The translations under genes and the position numbers were made by a program. 64,000 nt of DNA from an uncultured Campylobacter sp. Lineage in GTDB: Bacteria; Campylobacterota; Campylobacteria; Campylobacterales; Campylobacteraceae. The stretch is taken from positions 1 to 64,000 of the forward strand of contig NZ_CAURPW010000006.1 in the NCBI RefSeq assembly GCF_963526985.1. Reading direction: 5' to 3'. Shown in pieces: positions 44,653 to 53,532 of the stretch (positions are counted from its first letter, which is position 1; every line of letters starts with the position of its first letter). The notes under the pieces are model-generated. The model had not been told where the DNA came from and did not search any database. It saw only the letters and a program-made list of their open reading frames with translations.

Positions 44653-44658
44653 TATAAT
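44653..44658 (+). promoter_or_regulatory. Promoter -10 box of the tRNA gene
   Basis: A perfect TATAAT 21 bases before the first tRNA base, in an AT-rich context. Confidence 0.7.
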
Positions 44659-44679
44659 CACAACCTTACTTCATCTGGC

Positions 44680-44756
44680 GGGTTCATAGCTCAGTTGGTT
44701 AGAGCATCCGGCTCATAACCGGATGGTCCCAGGTTCGAGTCCTGGTGAACCCACCA
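44680..44756 (+). tRNA. tRNA with CAU anticodon, probably Met
   Basis: This 77-base cloverleaf has GGGTTCA paired with TGAACCC, the D-arm GCTCAGTTGGTTAGAGC, anticodon stem TCCGG/CCGGA with loop CTCATAA (anticodon CAT), the T-arm CCAGG TTCGAGT CCTGG, and an encoded ACCA end. The acceptor is fully paired, so it is not the initiator. Elongator Met is most likely. A lysidine-modified tRNA-Ile cannot be excluded. Confidence 0.95.
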
Positions 44757-44942
44757 CCCTCTAAATTTCAATCATTTTAAAAATCTTGCGAATATACTTT
44801 AGATTTTATTTAGTCTTTGTCGGCGAAATTTAGCTTCTTTATGCTCTTGCCTATTTGTTTTATATAAACGCGCGGGTAAATCGTAGCTCAAAGCCTAGCA
44901 ATTTAGCAAAATCCGCCAAATGCGGTAGCCCATCGCTTACTA

Positions 44943-45046
44943 ATGCAAACGCGCGAGGTTACCTCGTCGAGGGCGGCGATACGGCGGGACATCTGTTTCG
45001 TTGCACCCGCTGCGGCAAGTATAAAATTCAGGTCGATGCAAGCTAA
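44943..45046 (+). pseudogene. cbrC C-terminal fragment
   Basis: The frame reads ARGYLVEGGDTAGHLFRCTR then CGKYKIQVDAS and stops at 45046. It matches the end of the CbrC-like protein encoded at 43015 (EYLEAGGFMAGYLFRCLH then CGKYKINVDAE) residue by residue, with substitutions. It lies about 190 bases downstream of the tRNA and on the other strand from the intact gene. The rest of the gene is missing, so it is a remnant of a diverged second copy. Confidence 0.8.
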
Positions 45047-45356
45047 ATTTGAAAAATTTTACTCGCCCAGACCGCATCCTGAAAACATAAAATTTAGTTT
45101 GTTGAAATTTGACGTTATTTTTGCTTTTGTATTGATGGGTTTAAACTGTGCCATGCTTGGCGGTAGCAGTCTCCTCTTGCTTGCAGGCTGCCTTAAGCAG
45201 TAGCGAACGCAGTGAAGCTAAAGCAGAACTTCGCTGGGTTTTTAAATTTTAGCCGAGTCAAATTTGCAGATTTAGCCCCGTTGCAAATTTAAAATATATA
45301 GCGCGGCGGCGGCACACCGAACCAATGCTTAATCAATATGCTTTTGCGTACTTGCA
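45047..45356. other. Gene-free stretch after the cbrC fragment
   Basis: About 310 bases. A plus-strand frame running to 45203 has no features. No further cbrC sequence was found here. Confidence 0.45.
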
Positions 45357-45878
45357 CTATTTTATTAATTTCCTTATCGCATAGCTCTTGGCGAATCCAT
45401 ACGCTCCACTAACTAAATCAAATTTAAAATCTTCATTAAGCGAGATGTCGTAAATAGCGCTCATCGCAGTTTTAAAATTTACATCATCCTCGACAAATAA
45501 AAAATACAAAAACTTTTTATTTTTATAAAAGACGATTACGGGACGATATCCGAATGCATAAATTGTATAGAAATATGATATTTCCTCTTTTTTTGTTTTA
45601 ATATTATTTCCGGTAATAAAATTTTGATTGGTAATATATATGCATCGTCTTTTATAATTTAATATCTCGCAATACATAATGTAAAATAGAAAAATTGAAA
45701 CGGCGGATATGGCAATCATAGACAAGATACTACCGTCTATGATATTAAACAAAACAAATAACAAAAACATGCAAATAAACATCCTAACGACAAAAAAATA
45801 ATTTACATTTTGATAGCAATACAGAACCTTCTCATCGTCATCAAGCTCGGTATCTTTAGGCAAATCATAATCACTCAA
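45357..45878 (-). CDS. Hypothetical membrane protein
   Basis: This 173-residue protein begins with an acidic stretch (DLPKDTELDDDEK). Two adjacent membrane helices follow (about residues 29-75), then a soluble part with beta character (CIYITNQNFITGN, RPVIVFYKNKKF), which recalls small bacterial PH-like membrane proteins. No named family is certain. It is markedly more AT-rich than its neighbours, suggesting separate origin. The structured repeat copy B lies directly upstream. Confidence 0.7.
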   Translation of the reverse strand: MSDYDLPKDTELDDDEKVLYCYQNVNYFFVVRMFICMFLLFVLFNIIDGSILSMIAISAVSIFLFYIMYCEILNYKRRCIYITNQNFITGNNIKTKKEEISYFYTIYAFGYRPVIVFYKNKKFLYFLFVEDDVNFKTAMSAIYDISLNEDFKFDLVSGAYGFAKSYAIRKLIK

Positions 45879-45921
45879 ATTTGGGCCTTTCGTTTTTAAA
45901 TTTTAGCAGAGTTAAATTTGT

Positions 45922-46069
45922 AAATTTAGTAAGATATGAGATAAATATTCCAGATAGAATAGGCGTAGTTTAAATAAATTTTTCTTACCCGCAAAGGAGC
46001 GGACTAGTCGTCCGTGACTGAAGCGGTCGTAAAAAATTTATTCTAAAATCCGCCGTTTACGGGAAATCA
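45922..46069 (+). repeat. Structured repeat, copy B
   Basis: This matches copy A at 30067-30217 in its conserved blocks: TATTCCAGA-AGAATA with GGCGTAGTTTAA, CGGAC/GTCCG and AAAATCCG. The long stem is made of different bases (45973-45983 with 46032-46042, and CCGC with GCGG). The 3' end overlaps the last 5 codons of the DUF2130 gene on the other strand. No gene follows it on the plus strand. Confidence 0.7.
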
Positions 46070-47304
46070 AAATCGCCCGCATCAAACCCGAGCTCCAGCG
46101 TCCTTATCTCCCCTATCGCATTTCCCGCGATCCCCTTTATCGAGCCAAACATCTCGATCGCGTTATCGCGCACCTTTTCGATCTGCTTTTCGCGGCTCTT
46201 CCAGATACGTTTCATCGCGTTTTTCTCGCGCTCTAGCTCATCGCTCATCGCAGAAAAGCCCTCTACGATAGCCTCGATGCGCATCTTAAACTCGTTGCTA
46301 ACTAGATACGAGTAGAGCATCTCCATCTTGTTTGAGCGGTTTTGCGCGGAGTTCCTAGCGAAATTTAGCTCCACGACGCCCTGCCTTAGCACGAAACAAA
46401 GCGCCTTAAACTCCTCGTAGTTGCACACCCATACGCCTTCAACCAGCCCCATGCGCTCTAGCTCCCGCGGCCTCGCCTCGCTAACGAGCACCCCGACGTC
46501 GGCGCCAGAGGCGCGCATATCGGCTTTAAATTTCTCTATCCATTCGTTTGAGAAATTTTTCGTGCGTTTGCTCTCGTAGTAGATTTTGCCGCAGTTTTGC
46601 GCCTCGCGGGTATTTACGATCTGCATCACGTCCGCGCCGTTTGCGCCCTTTTTGACCTCGTCTATGACGTCAAATACGAACTTCTCCCGTAGCCACGCCT
46701 CGATGGCTAGCTCTTGCGTCTCGCCTTGCAGCTGCTCGCTGCCCTGCTCTATGCGCCTTTGCGCCTCGTTTAGCTGTTTTTTTAGCGCCTCTAGCTGCTC
46801 GTCTTTTTGCTTAAATTTTAGCTCGTTTTGTTCGGCCAAAGCCTTGCCTAGCCGCTCTTTTTCCTCGTTTAGGCGCTTACTTAGCTCGGCCTCGGTTTTA
46901 GCCATCAGCGCGCTTTCAAACTCGCTCTTTTCGCGTTTTAGCTTTTCTATTTCAAGCGTCTTTAAATTTAGCTCGTTTATCTGCTTTGACTTGGCTTCAA
47001 GCTCGGTTTTTAGGGCGTTTACTATGTTTAAATTTTCGCCCTCGAGTTTTGCTTTTATTTCATTTTCAAGCTCTGTTTTTTTAGCGTTTATGGCTGCGGC
47101 AAATTTGGCGTCAAATTCTTTTTCCTTCGCGTTTAAAGCATCTAAATGCGCCTTGTATTCGGCCCTCTTAATCTCGATCTCTTTGTCGAAATCTCGCCTA
47201 GCCGCCGCCATTTTTTGCTTCATTTCAAGCTCAAGCTCGGTTTTAAGAGCCAAATTTACATCGACCTCGGCGCCGCAGTTACCGCATTTTACGCTACTTT
47301 GCAT
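46057..47304 (-). CDS. DUF2130 family protein
   Basis: This 415-residue protein begins with a CxxC element (VKCGNCGAEVDVNLALKTEL). A long charged coiled coil (about residues 25-190) follows, then the conserved globular part LREKFVFDVIDEVKKGANGA, IYYESKRTKNFSNEWIEKFK and GVLVSEARP, typical of DUF2130 and somewhat like restriction-type nuclease folds. The function is not established. It starts directly after putP. Its last codons fall within structured repeat copy B. Confidence 0.85.
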   Translation of the reverse strand: MQSSVKCGNCGAEVDVNLALKTELELEMKQKMAAARRDFDKEIEIKRAEYKAHLDALNAKEKEFDAKFAAAINAKKTELENEIKAKLEGENLNIVNALKTELEAKSKQINELNLKTLEIEKLKREKSEFESALMAKTEAELSKRLNEEKERLGKALAEQNELKFKQKDEQLEALKKQLNEAQRRIEQGSEQLQGETQELAIEAWLREKFVFDVIDEVKKGANGADVMQIVNTREAQNCGKIYYESKRTKNFSNEWIEKFKADMRASGADVGVLVSEARPRELERMGLVEGVWVCNYEEFKALCFVLRQGVVELNFARNSAQNRSNKMEMLYSYLVSNEFKMRIEAIVEGFSAMSDELEREKNAMKRIWKSREKQIEKVRDNAIEMFGSIKGIAGNAIGEIRTLELGFDAGDFDFP

Positions 47305-48795
47305 TTACAGCCTCGTTTTCATTTTTTCAAATTCGTCCTGCACGGTGGCCGAGTTTGGCTCGTTGCTCATCTTATCTATCGCGTCGCCGTAGAGGCTGGT
47401 GAGATAAATCACGACGCAAGAAACCGCAAAGCCCGGCAATATCTCGTAAACGTAAGAATTTAGCCCAAGCGCTATCCAAGCGATCACCGTCGCTCCGCCC
47501 GTTATCATACCCAGCAAAGCCGCTAGCGCGCTCATCCTGCGCCAGTAAAGGCTAAAAAGCAGCACTGGCCCAAAGCTCGCGCCAAAACCCGCCCACGCGT
47601 ATCCCACGACGTTTAGCACGCTTTCGTTAAAGCTAAAAGCAAGCGCGGTAGCCACTAGCGCGACGGCCACGACGGCGTATCTACCCGCGGCAACCTGAGC
47701 TTTTTGCGAGATTTCTTTTTTATAAAAGGCAAACACGAAGTCCTGCGTAACAGAGCTTGCGCTAACCAAAAGCTGGCTAGAGATCGTGCTCATGATAGCT
47801 GAAAGCACGGCTGAGATGATGATACCCACGAAAAACGGATGAAACAGCGTCTCGCCAAGCTGCAAAAAGACCTTCTCGGGGTCTGCTAGAGGTAAATTTA
47901 ACTCGCTGTAATACACAAAACCGATAAGCCCGCTCATCATCGCTCCAGCTAAACCTATCGCCATCCAGCCGATGCCGATGCGGCGCGCCTGGGCTAGCTC
48001 TTTTGAGCTTCGTATCGCCATAAATCTAACTATGATGTGCGGCTGCCCGAAGTAGCCAAGCCCCCACGCCATGAGCCCCAAGATGCTTAAAAAAGTTTGG
48101 TCGTAAAAGACGTTTAGGTGGTTTTTGCCGTATTTAGCCACCTCGCTCCAAAAGGTAGCGCCGTCAGGTAAATTTAGATTACAAAACGCTACTACCGGCA
48201 CGGCGACGAGCACCAAAAACATCAACGCACCCTGAAACGCGTCCGTGATACAAACCGCGCGAAATCCGCCGAAAAACGTGTAAAAAACGACGATAGCCAG
48301 CGTAAAAATGGCGCCGAATTTAAAATCTAATCCAAAAAAGCTCTCAAAGCTCTTACCGCCCGCGATTATCCCGCTGCTCACATATAGCGTGAAAAATATC
48401 AAAATCAAAAGACCCGAGACTATGCGTAAAATTTTAGTTTCGTCCTTGAAGCGGTTTTGTAAAAAATCGGGGATCGTGATGCTGTCGCTCGCAACCTCGG
48501 TATAGACGCGCAGACGCTTTGCTAAAAACAGGTAGTTGCAATACGCTCCTATAACGAGCCCCAAAACCATCCAAATCGTAGCTAGCCCCGTGGCATATAG
48601 CGCGCCCGGCACGCCAAGCAGCATCCAGCCGCTCATGTCGCTAGCTCCCGCGCTTAGCGCGGTTACGACCGGCCCTAGGCGGCGATTATCGAGCAGGTAT
48701 TCGCCCATATTGGCGTTTTTGTTATACGAGTATCGCCCCACGAAAAGCAAAAATCCAAAATACAGCGCGATGGCGATATAGCGTGCATAATCCAT
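47305..48795 (-). CDS. putP: Sodium/proline symporter PutP
   Basis: This 496-residue membrane protein of the sodium:solute symporter family has about 13 helices. The stretch GASDMSGWMLLGVPGALYATG, the LNVFYDQTFLSILGLMAWGLG segment with GQPHIIVRFMA, and SAILSAIMSTISSQLLVSAS are typical PutP signatures with sodium- and proline-binding residues. Proline is an important carbon and nitrogen source in Campylobacter. No putA is in the window. Confidence 0.94.
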   Translation of the reverse strand: MDYARYIAIALYFGFLLFVGRYSYNKNANMGEYLLDNRRLGPVVTALSAGASDMSGWMLLGVPGALYATGLATIWMVLGLVIGAYCNYLFLAKRLRVYTEVASDSITIPDFLQNRFKDETKILRIVSGLLILIFFTLYVSSGIIAGGKSFESFFGLDFKFGAIFTLAIVVFYTFFGGFRAVCITDAFQGALMFLVLVAVPVVAFCNLNLPDGATFWSEVAKYGKNHLNVFYDQTFLSILGLMAWGLGYFGQPHIIVRFMAIRSSKELAQARRIGIGWMAIGLAGAMMSGLIGFVYYSELNLPLADPEKVFLQLGETLFHPFFVGIIISAVLSAIMSTISSQLLVSASSVTQDFVFAFYKKEISQKAQVAAGRYAVVAVALVATALAFSFNESVLNVVGYAWAGFGASFGPVLLFSLYWRRMSALAALLGMITGGATVIAWIALGLNSYVYEILPGFAVSCVVIYLTSLYGDAIDKMSNEPNSATVQDEFEKMKTRL

Positions 48796-48889
48796 AAATT
48801 TCCCTCGGTTTTTTAAATTTAAGTTACGATAATATGATAAATTTGTTTAAAAGATAATTTTTTCGCGTAAAAAAGGTTAAATTTATATT

Positions 48890-48903
48890 TTTTTTCGTAT
48901 TAT
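48890..48903 (+). promoter_or_regulatory. Promoter of the amino-acid ABC operon
   Basis: A T run, then CG and TATTAT (48898-48903), the T-rich Campylobacter sigma70 pattern, about 30 bases before the ATG. Confidence 0.6.
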
Positions 48904-48934
48904 TAAGCCTCATTACGCTTTTAAGGTTTAAGAA

Positions 48935-49645
48935 ATGCTAAACGAAAAATTTTTTAGGGCGCTGTTTTTCGTCCTCATCGTCTCTGCGGGCGTTTATTAT
49001 TTTTATCCGACGGAGTTAAACGAGGCGCAACGTCTAGCTTACCTTAAAAGCTACGGCGTGACGCTAGGGCTCACTATCGGCGGCACGGCTATCGGTGTAA
49101 CTTTGGGCTTTATTTTGGCGTTTTTAAAATTTTTAAATATCAAAATTTTAAGCTTTCTCATCGACGAATACGTCGATATCTTGCGCGGAACGCCGATTAT
49201 TTTGCAGCTTCTTATATTTTCGGTCGTGATTTTTGCGACTTGGAGCGATAACTTTTACGTCGCTTTGATCGCGCTTGGGCTAAACAGCTCCGCATACGTC
49301 GCAGAGATCGTGCGTAGCGGCATAAATAGCGTCGATAAAGGGCAAATGGAAGCCGCAAGGGCTATGGGTCTAAACTACTACGTCTCGATGCGAGAGGTGG
49401 TGTTTCCGCAAGCGACTAAAAACATCTTGCCTGCGCTTGCGAACGAATTTATCTCGCTGTTTAAAGAGACTTCGGTCGTAGGCTATATCAGCGTTATCGA
49501 TATCACGATGCAAAGCAAGAGCCTGCAGGCGGTATTTTATAGCCCGGAGCCCGTCATTTTTACGGGCATAGTTTACTACGTCAGCGTGAAGTTCTTTACG
49601 TTTTTGGTTAAAATTTTAGAGAGGAGACTAAATCGCCATGATTGA
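48935..49645 (+). CDS. Polar amino-acid ABC transporter permease
   Basis: This 236-residue inner-membrane permease of the HisM/GlnP family has five helices and the EAA loop EAARAMGLNYYVSMREVVFPQA. The early GLTIGGTAIGV and EYVDILRGTPIILQLL are also typical. It carries the substrate through the membrane. It is the first gene of a five-gene plus-strand run and overlaps the ATPase gene by 8 bases. Confidence 0.94.
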   Translation: MLNEKFFRALFFVLIVSAGVYYFYPTELNEAQRLAYLKSYGVTLGLTIGGTAIGVTLGFILAFLKFLNIKILSFLIDEYVDILRGTPIILQLLIFSVVIFATWSDNFYVALIALGLNSSAYVAEIVRSGINSVDKGQMEAARAMGLNYYVSMREVVFPQATKNILPALANEFISLFKETSVVGYISVIDITMQSKSLQAVFYSPEPVIFTGIVYYVSVKFFTFLVKILERRLNRHD

Positions 49646-50366
49646 GATTAGAAATTTGAGTAAAAATTACGGCGATTTACGCGTCCTCGATGGTATCAGC
49701 GTAGATATCAAACAAGGAGAAATCATCGCCATCATAGGCCCTAGCGGCGGCGGCAAAAGCACGTTTTTGCGCTGCATAAACCGCCTAGAAGAGCCAAGCG
49801 GCGGGCACATAAAGATAAACGGCGAGGATATAACGGACAAAAAAACGGATATAAACAAAATCCGTCAAAAAGTGAGTATGGTTTTTCAGCACTTTAACCT
49901 TTTTGCAAATAAAAACGTCTTGCAAAATTTAACCCTAGCTCCGATAAAAGCGGGAATTTTGGATAAGCAAAGCGCGGAAAAAAGAGCCGACGAGCTACTA
50001 AAAAGCGTGGGTCTAAGCGATAAAAAATACGCCTTCCCGCACAAGCTCTCGGGCGGTCAAAAGCAGCGTATAGCAATCGCCAGAAGCCTCGCGATGAATC
50101 CCGAGGTCATACTCTTTGACGAGCCTACCAGCGCGCTAGATCCCGAGATGATCGGCGAGGTACTAGACATCATGAAGGACGTCGCGGCAAAAGGCATCAC
50201 TATGCTAGTAGTCACCCACGAGATGGGCTTTGCTAAAAACGTGGCAAATAGGATATTTTTCATGCACGGCGGTAAAATAGCCGTGGACGACACGCCTAAA
50301 AACGTATTTGAAAACCCTAGCAATCAGCGTTTGCAGGATTTTCTAGGTAAAATTTTAAACCACTAA
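49638..50366 (+). CDS. Polar amino-acid ABC transporter ATP-binding protein
   Basis: This 242-residue ATPase of the GlnQ/HisP type has Walker A GPSGGGKST, Q-loop VFQHFNLF, signature LSGGQKQRIAIAR, Walker B VILFDEPTSALDPEM and H-loop VVTHEMGFA. It powers the permease encoded just upstream. The SBP gene follows after 12 bases. Confidence 0.95.
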   Translation: MIEIRNLSKNYGDLRVLDGISVDIKQGEIIAIIGPSGGGKSTFLRCINRLEEPSGGHIKINGEDITDKKTDINKIRQKVSMVFQHFNLFANKNVLQNLTLAPIKAGILDKQSAEKRADELLKSVGLSDKKYAFPHKLSGGQKQRIAIARSLAMNPEVILFDEPTSALDPEMIGEVLDIMKDVAAKGITMLVVTHEMGFAKNVANRIFFMHGGKIAVDDTPKNVFENPSNQRLQDFLGKILNH

Positions 50367-50378
50367 AAGGAGGTCAAA

Positions 50379-51200
50379 ATGTCACAAAACATCGTTGCGA
50401 CTTTGTCCGCCGGCAAATTTAAAAAACTTTTCGTTTTCGTAGCCGCCGCTTTGATGCTTTCAGGCTGCGGTCAAAGCTCGAATGAAAAAGCGAGCAAAGA
50501 CGCCGCAGTAAAAAACGAGGCAGCCCCCGTAGCGGTACAACAAACGATAAGAGTGGGCTCTAGCGCGGACTACCCGCCGTTTGAGTATATCGATGAGCAC
50601 AATAAAATCGTAGGCTTTGAAATCGATATGATAGAGGCCGTCGGCAAGAAAATAGGCGTCAAATTCGACGTACAAAATATGAGCTTTGACGGGCTGATCC
50701 CGGCTCTCAAAACGGGCAAGATAGACGCCGCGCTAAGCGGTATGAGCGCGACCGAGGAGAGAAGAAAATCGGTCGATTTTACGAAGCCTTATTATTTTTC
50801 GGATAATCTTTTCATCCGCAAAAAAGGCACCGACGTAAATGCGACCAATATGCACCTCAAAAAAATAAGCGCGCAAATAGGCACCTTGCAAGAGACCGCG
50901 GCTAAATCTATCTGCGGCGACCTAGCCGTGCCTGCAGAAAACGTAGCGGCTGCGATTTTATCGCTAAAAGCGGGCAAAATCGATGTCGTGCTAACAGATA
51001 GTCCGATCGGCTACGAGTACCTAAAACAAAACTCGGATTTAGAAGAGTTTTTGAAGCTTCCCGACGGAACCGAGGGCTTTGCCGTCGCATTTGATAAGGG
51101 CAAGCACCTAGAGCTAATCGGCAAGATAGACGCCGCGATAGAGGAGCTCAAAAAGAGCGGCGAATTTGACAAGATGATGGAAAAATACGGCCTGAAGTAA
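50379..51200 (+). CDS. Amino-acid-binding lipoprotein
   Basis: This 273-residue solute-binding protein (family 3) has a signal peptide ending in the lipobox LSGC, so it is a membrane-anchored lipoprotein. Binding-protein motifs are ADYPPFEYIDEHNKIVGFEI, MSFDGLIPALKTGKIDAALS and RRKSVDFTKPYYF. It likely binds a polar amino acid. The second half resembles the next gene product, a paralogue. An AGGAGG site precedes the ATG. Confidence 0.93.
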   Translation: MSQNIVATLSAGKFKKLFVFVAAALMLSGCGQSSNEKASKDAAVKNEAAPVAVQQTIRVGSSADYPPFEYIDEHNKIVGFEIDMIEAVGKKIGVKFDVQNMSFDGLIPALKTGKIDAALSGMSATEERRKSVDFTKPYYFSDNLFIRKKGTDVNATNMHLKKISAQIGTLQETAAKSICGDLAVPAENVAAAILSLKAGKIDVVLTDSPIGYEYLKQNSDLEEFLKLPDGTEGFAVAFDKGKHLELIGKIDAAIEELKKSGEFDKMMEKYGLK

Positions 51201-51207
51201 ATTTGCG

Positions 51208-51229
51208 AGCCCGCACCGGGTCGCGGGCT
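51208..51229 (+). terminator. Intercistronic hairpin between the two binding-protein genes
   Basis: AGCCCGC (51208-51214) and GCGGGCT (51223-51229) form a strong GC stem around an 8-base loop, with AAATTT on both sides that can extend it. No T run follows, so it may protect the upstream mRNA end or weaken read-through rather than end transcription. Confidence 0.65.
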
Positions 51230-51260
51230 TAAATTTAAAACCAAATTTAAAGGAGAGAAA

Positions 51261-51977
51261 ATGAAAAAGATTTTTGCGCTGCTTTTAGCGGCTCTAGCTA
51301 CGCTTGGCGCCGCCGAGCTAAAGATCGGTACGGCCGCTAATTATCCGCCGTTTGAGTACATAGACGAGCAAAATAATATCACGGGTTTTGATATGGATCT
51401 AGTGGCGGAGCTCGCTAAACGCGCGGGTTTTGAGTACAAGATCGTAAATATGAGCTTTGACGGCCTAATCCCAGCTCTAAAAACGGGCAAGATCTACGCC
51501 GTAGCAAGCGCGATGAGCGCGACAGACGATAGACGAAAGTCGGTTGATTTCACGCAGGCTTACTACGCGACGGAAAATATCTACTTGCGCGCTAAAGGCA
51601 ACGACGCCATCGCCGGCAAAGACGCCCTAAACGGCAAAAGAGTGGGCGTACAACAAGGCACCGTCCAAGAGATCGCCGCTAACGCTATCGCAGGCGCTAA
51701 AGTCGTACCTGCTGAGGATCCGGTTCCGCTAATCATGGGACTAAAAAAAGGTAAGATAGACGCGGTCGTGCTTGATAGCTCGATCGGTTACGGCTTTTTA
51801 AAGAAAAATCCCGAGCTTGAGGAATTTTACAAAGAAAACGACGGTAGCGAGGGCTTTTCTATGGCGTTTGACAAAGGCAAGCAAGCAGATCTAATCGCTA
51901 AAATAAACGCCGCGCTTGAAGAGATGAAAAAAGACGGTAGCTACAACAAACTGTTAGAAAAATACGATCTGAAATAA
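51261..51977 (+). CDS. Periplasmic amino-acid-binding protein
   Basis: This 238-residue family 3 binding protein has a plain signal peptide (MKKIFALLLAALATLGAAEL) without lipobox cysteine, unlike its upstream paralogue. It keeps the core motifs AANYPPFEYIDEQNNITGFD, MSFDGLIPALKTGKIYA and RRKSVDFTQAYY. It probably serves the same permease with another affinity or substrate. An AAAGGAGAG site precedes the ATG. Confidence 0.93.
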   Translation: MKKIFALLLAALATLGAAELKIGTAANYPPFEYIDEQNNITGFDMDLVAELAKRAGFEYKIVNMSFDGLIPALKTGKIYAVASAMSATDDRRKSVDFTQAYYATENIYLRAKGNDAIAGKDALNGKRVGVQQGTVQEIAANAIAGAKVVPAEDPVPLIMGLKKGKIDAVVLDSSIGYGFLKKNPELEEFYKENDGSEGFSMAFDKGKQADLIAKINAALEEMKKDGSYNKLLEKYDLK

Positions 51978-52705
51978 TGAAAAAAAGCGCATTTTTTACT
52001 CTGCTTAAATTTTGCGCTTTAGCCTTGCTGTCGGTAAATTCGGCTGCTCAGTTTACCGACATGCAAATCACAGAGACGACTAAATCCAAACGCGAAAAAG
52101 TCGCCAAAGAGGTTCTGTTTTTAGAAAAAATTTTAGACTACGATACTTTCGTCTTTAGACTAAACGCCGCCGTGATCGCCCCTTGCAAGCTTGCAAACGT
52201 TAAATTTTACGACGGTTCAAAATGCATAAAAGATAAAAAAGAGCTAGAAATTTTCAGCAAATCCTACGACAAAGAGATCAAAAAGATATTTCGTCCTGAG
52301 CGCAACTACTACGTGCTCACGCTAAAAAATCTCGGCGATAGATGGCTGTGCGAAGTAAGCGACGAAAGCAAAATCCTAAACAAAACCCTGGTCAAAAACG
52401 GCCTTGCTTCGCCTACTAGCAAAGAGTACCAAAAAATCGAAGTCAAAGAGGACTGGGCAAAGAAAAATCATGCGGAAATTTACGAGTGCCTAACCGGCAA
52501 AAAGCTAGAAGAAGAGAAGAAAAAGCCTAAAAAAGCCGAAAATAACGCCACCAAAAACGTTCAAACCGAGCAAAACTCTTTAGGCTCGCAACCTGCTCAA
52601 ACGCAGCCGCAAACTCCGTCTGCGCCGATGGAGTCGCAAGGAAACGGCCCAGTAAATTTAAAGGAGCTAGGCGTAGAGTTCGGCAAGGATTTTGGCGACA
52701 AATAA
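51977..52705 (+). CDS. Secreted protein with weak nuclease-fold resemblance
   Basis: This 242-residue protein has a signal peptide (FALAL-type core, ALALLSVNSAAQ). The middle has patterns like the C-terminal half of staphylococcal-type nucleases (LNKTLVKNGLASPTSKEYQK and a following DWAKKNHAEIYE), but I see no clear catalytic Arg-Asp-Glu set. The last 60 residues are low-complexity Gln/Pro/Asn. Its start overlaps the stop of the binding-protein gene (TAATG), so it is the fifth gene of the run. Its role is unknown. Confidence 0.7.
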   Translation: MKKSAFFTLLKFCALALLSVNSAAQFTDMQITETTKSKREKVAKEVLFLEKILDYDTFVFRLNAAVIAPCKLANVKFYDGSKCIKDKKELEIFSKSYDKEIKKIFRPERNYYVLTLKNLGDRWLCEVSDESKILNKTLVKNGLASPTSKEYQKIEVKEDWAKKNHAEIYECLTGKKLEEEKKKPKKAENNATKNVQTEQNSLGSQPAQTQPQTPSAPMESQGNGPVNLKELGVEFGKDFGDK

Positions 52706-52749
52706 ATTCGCCCAAAGATAAATTTAACAAAACCGCTCAAGGCAAAACA

Positions 52750-53532
52750 ATGAAAAATCCTAAAAAAAATATCCTAATCATCGCAGGTAGCGACAGCGTC
52801 GGGGGTGCCGGCGTACAAGCCGACATAAAAACCTGCGAGGCATACGGCTGCTATAGCGCGACCGCGATCACGGCTCTAACAGCGCAAAACACAAGCGGCG
52901 TGAGCGCGGTGATGCCAGCAACGCCCGAGTTTTTAAACGCGCAGCTAGAAGCAGTCTGCGCCGAGCTAAAATTTGACGCAGTAAAGATCGGCATGCTCTT
53001 TAACGAACAGCTCATAGCCTGCGTCAAAGACTGGCTAGAGCAAAACCGCGGCATACCAGCCGTGATAGATCCCGTCTGCGTGGCAAAATCAGGCGCAAAG
53101 CTACTGCAAGAGGGCGCCATAAACGCGCTAAAAGAGCTTTTGAGCCTAGCTCGCATCGCGACGCCAAATTTAGACGAAGCGCGCATTTTAGGGTTAAATT
53201 TTGACGGCGAGCACTTAAACGCTGGTGCGAATCCACCCTGCGACATCGTGCTAAAACGCACGCAAACGAGCGAGATTTGCGAAGATACGCTTTATAAAAA
53301 AAGCGGCGAGATAGTTAAATTTGGCGAGGTGCTAGAGCGTCCCACGATCATGCACGGCGCGGGGTGCAGCTTCGCCACGGCTATCGCATGCGCCCTAGCG
53401 TGTGGTGCAGACGAGGTAACAGCGATCAAGCGCGCCAAAGCCTTCGTCGCAAACGCGATCAAAAACGCTCACGGCTCAAATTTCGGCGTGCGGCTACTAG
53501 ATCACAAAGCTGCCGGCGCAAACCGTGGCTGA
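52750..53532 (+). CDS. thiD: Hydroxymethylpyrimidine kinase / phosphomethylpyrimidine kinase
   Basis: This 260-residue enzyme phosphorylates HMP twice in thiamine synthesis. Motifs are IAGSDSVGGAGVQADIKTCE with AYGCYSATAITALTAQNT, VIDPVCVAKSG, TPNLDEARIL and the anion hole MHGAGCSFATAIAC. The usual GSGGGAGIQAD has GSDSVGGAGVQAD here, which is a normal variant. It overlaps thiE by 8 bases. Confidence 0.95.
   Translation: MKNPKKNILIIAGSDSVGGAGVQADIKTCEAYGCYSATAITALTAQNTSGVSAVMPATPEFLNAQLEAVCAELKFDAVKIGMLFNEQLIACVKDWLEQNRGIPAVIDPVCVAKSGAKLLQEGAINALKELLSLARIATPNLDEARILGLNFDGEHLNAGANPPCDIVLKRTQTSEICEDTLYKKSGEIVKFGEVLERPTIMHGAGCSFATAIACALACGADEVTAIKRAKAFVANAIKNAHGSNFGVRLLDHKAAGANRG

Noticed and set aside
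44943..45203. 86-codon frame overlapping the cbrC fragment
   Set aside because: Different frame from the cbrC match and no family features; the cbrC frame explains the start of the region.
46586..47392. 268-codon plus-strand frame rich in Ser/Phe
   Set aside because: Antisense of the coiled-coil part of the DUF2130 gene. The Ser/Phe/Ala composition is the complement of Glu/Lys/Ala codons.
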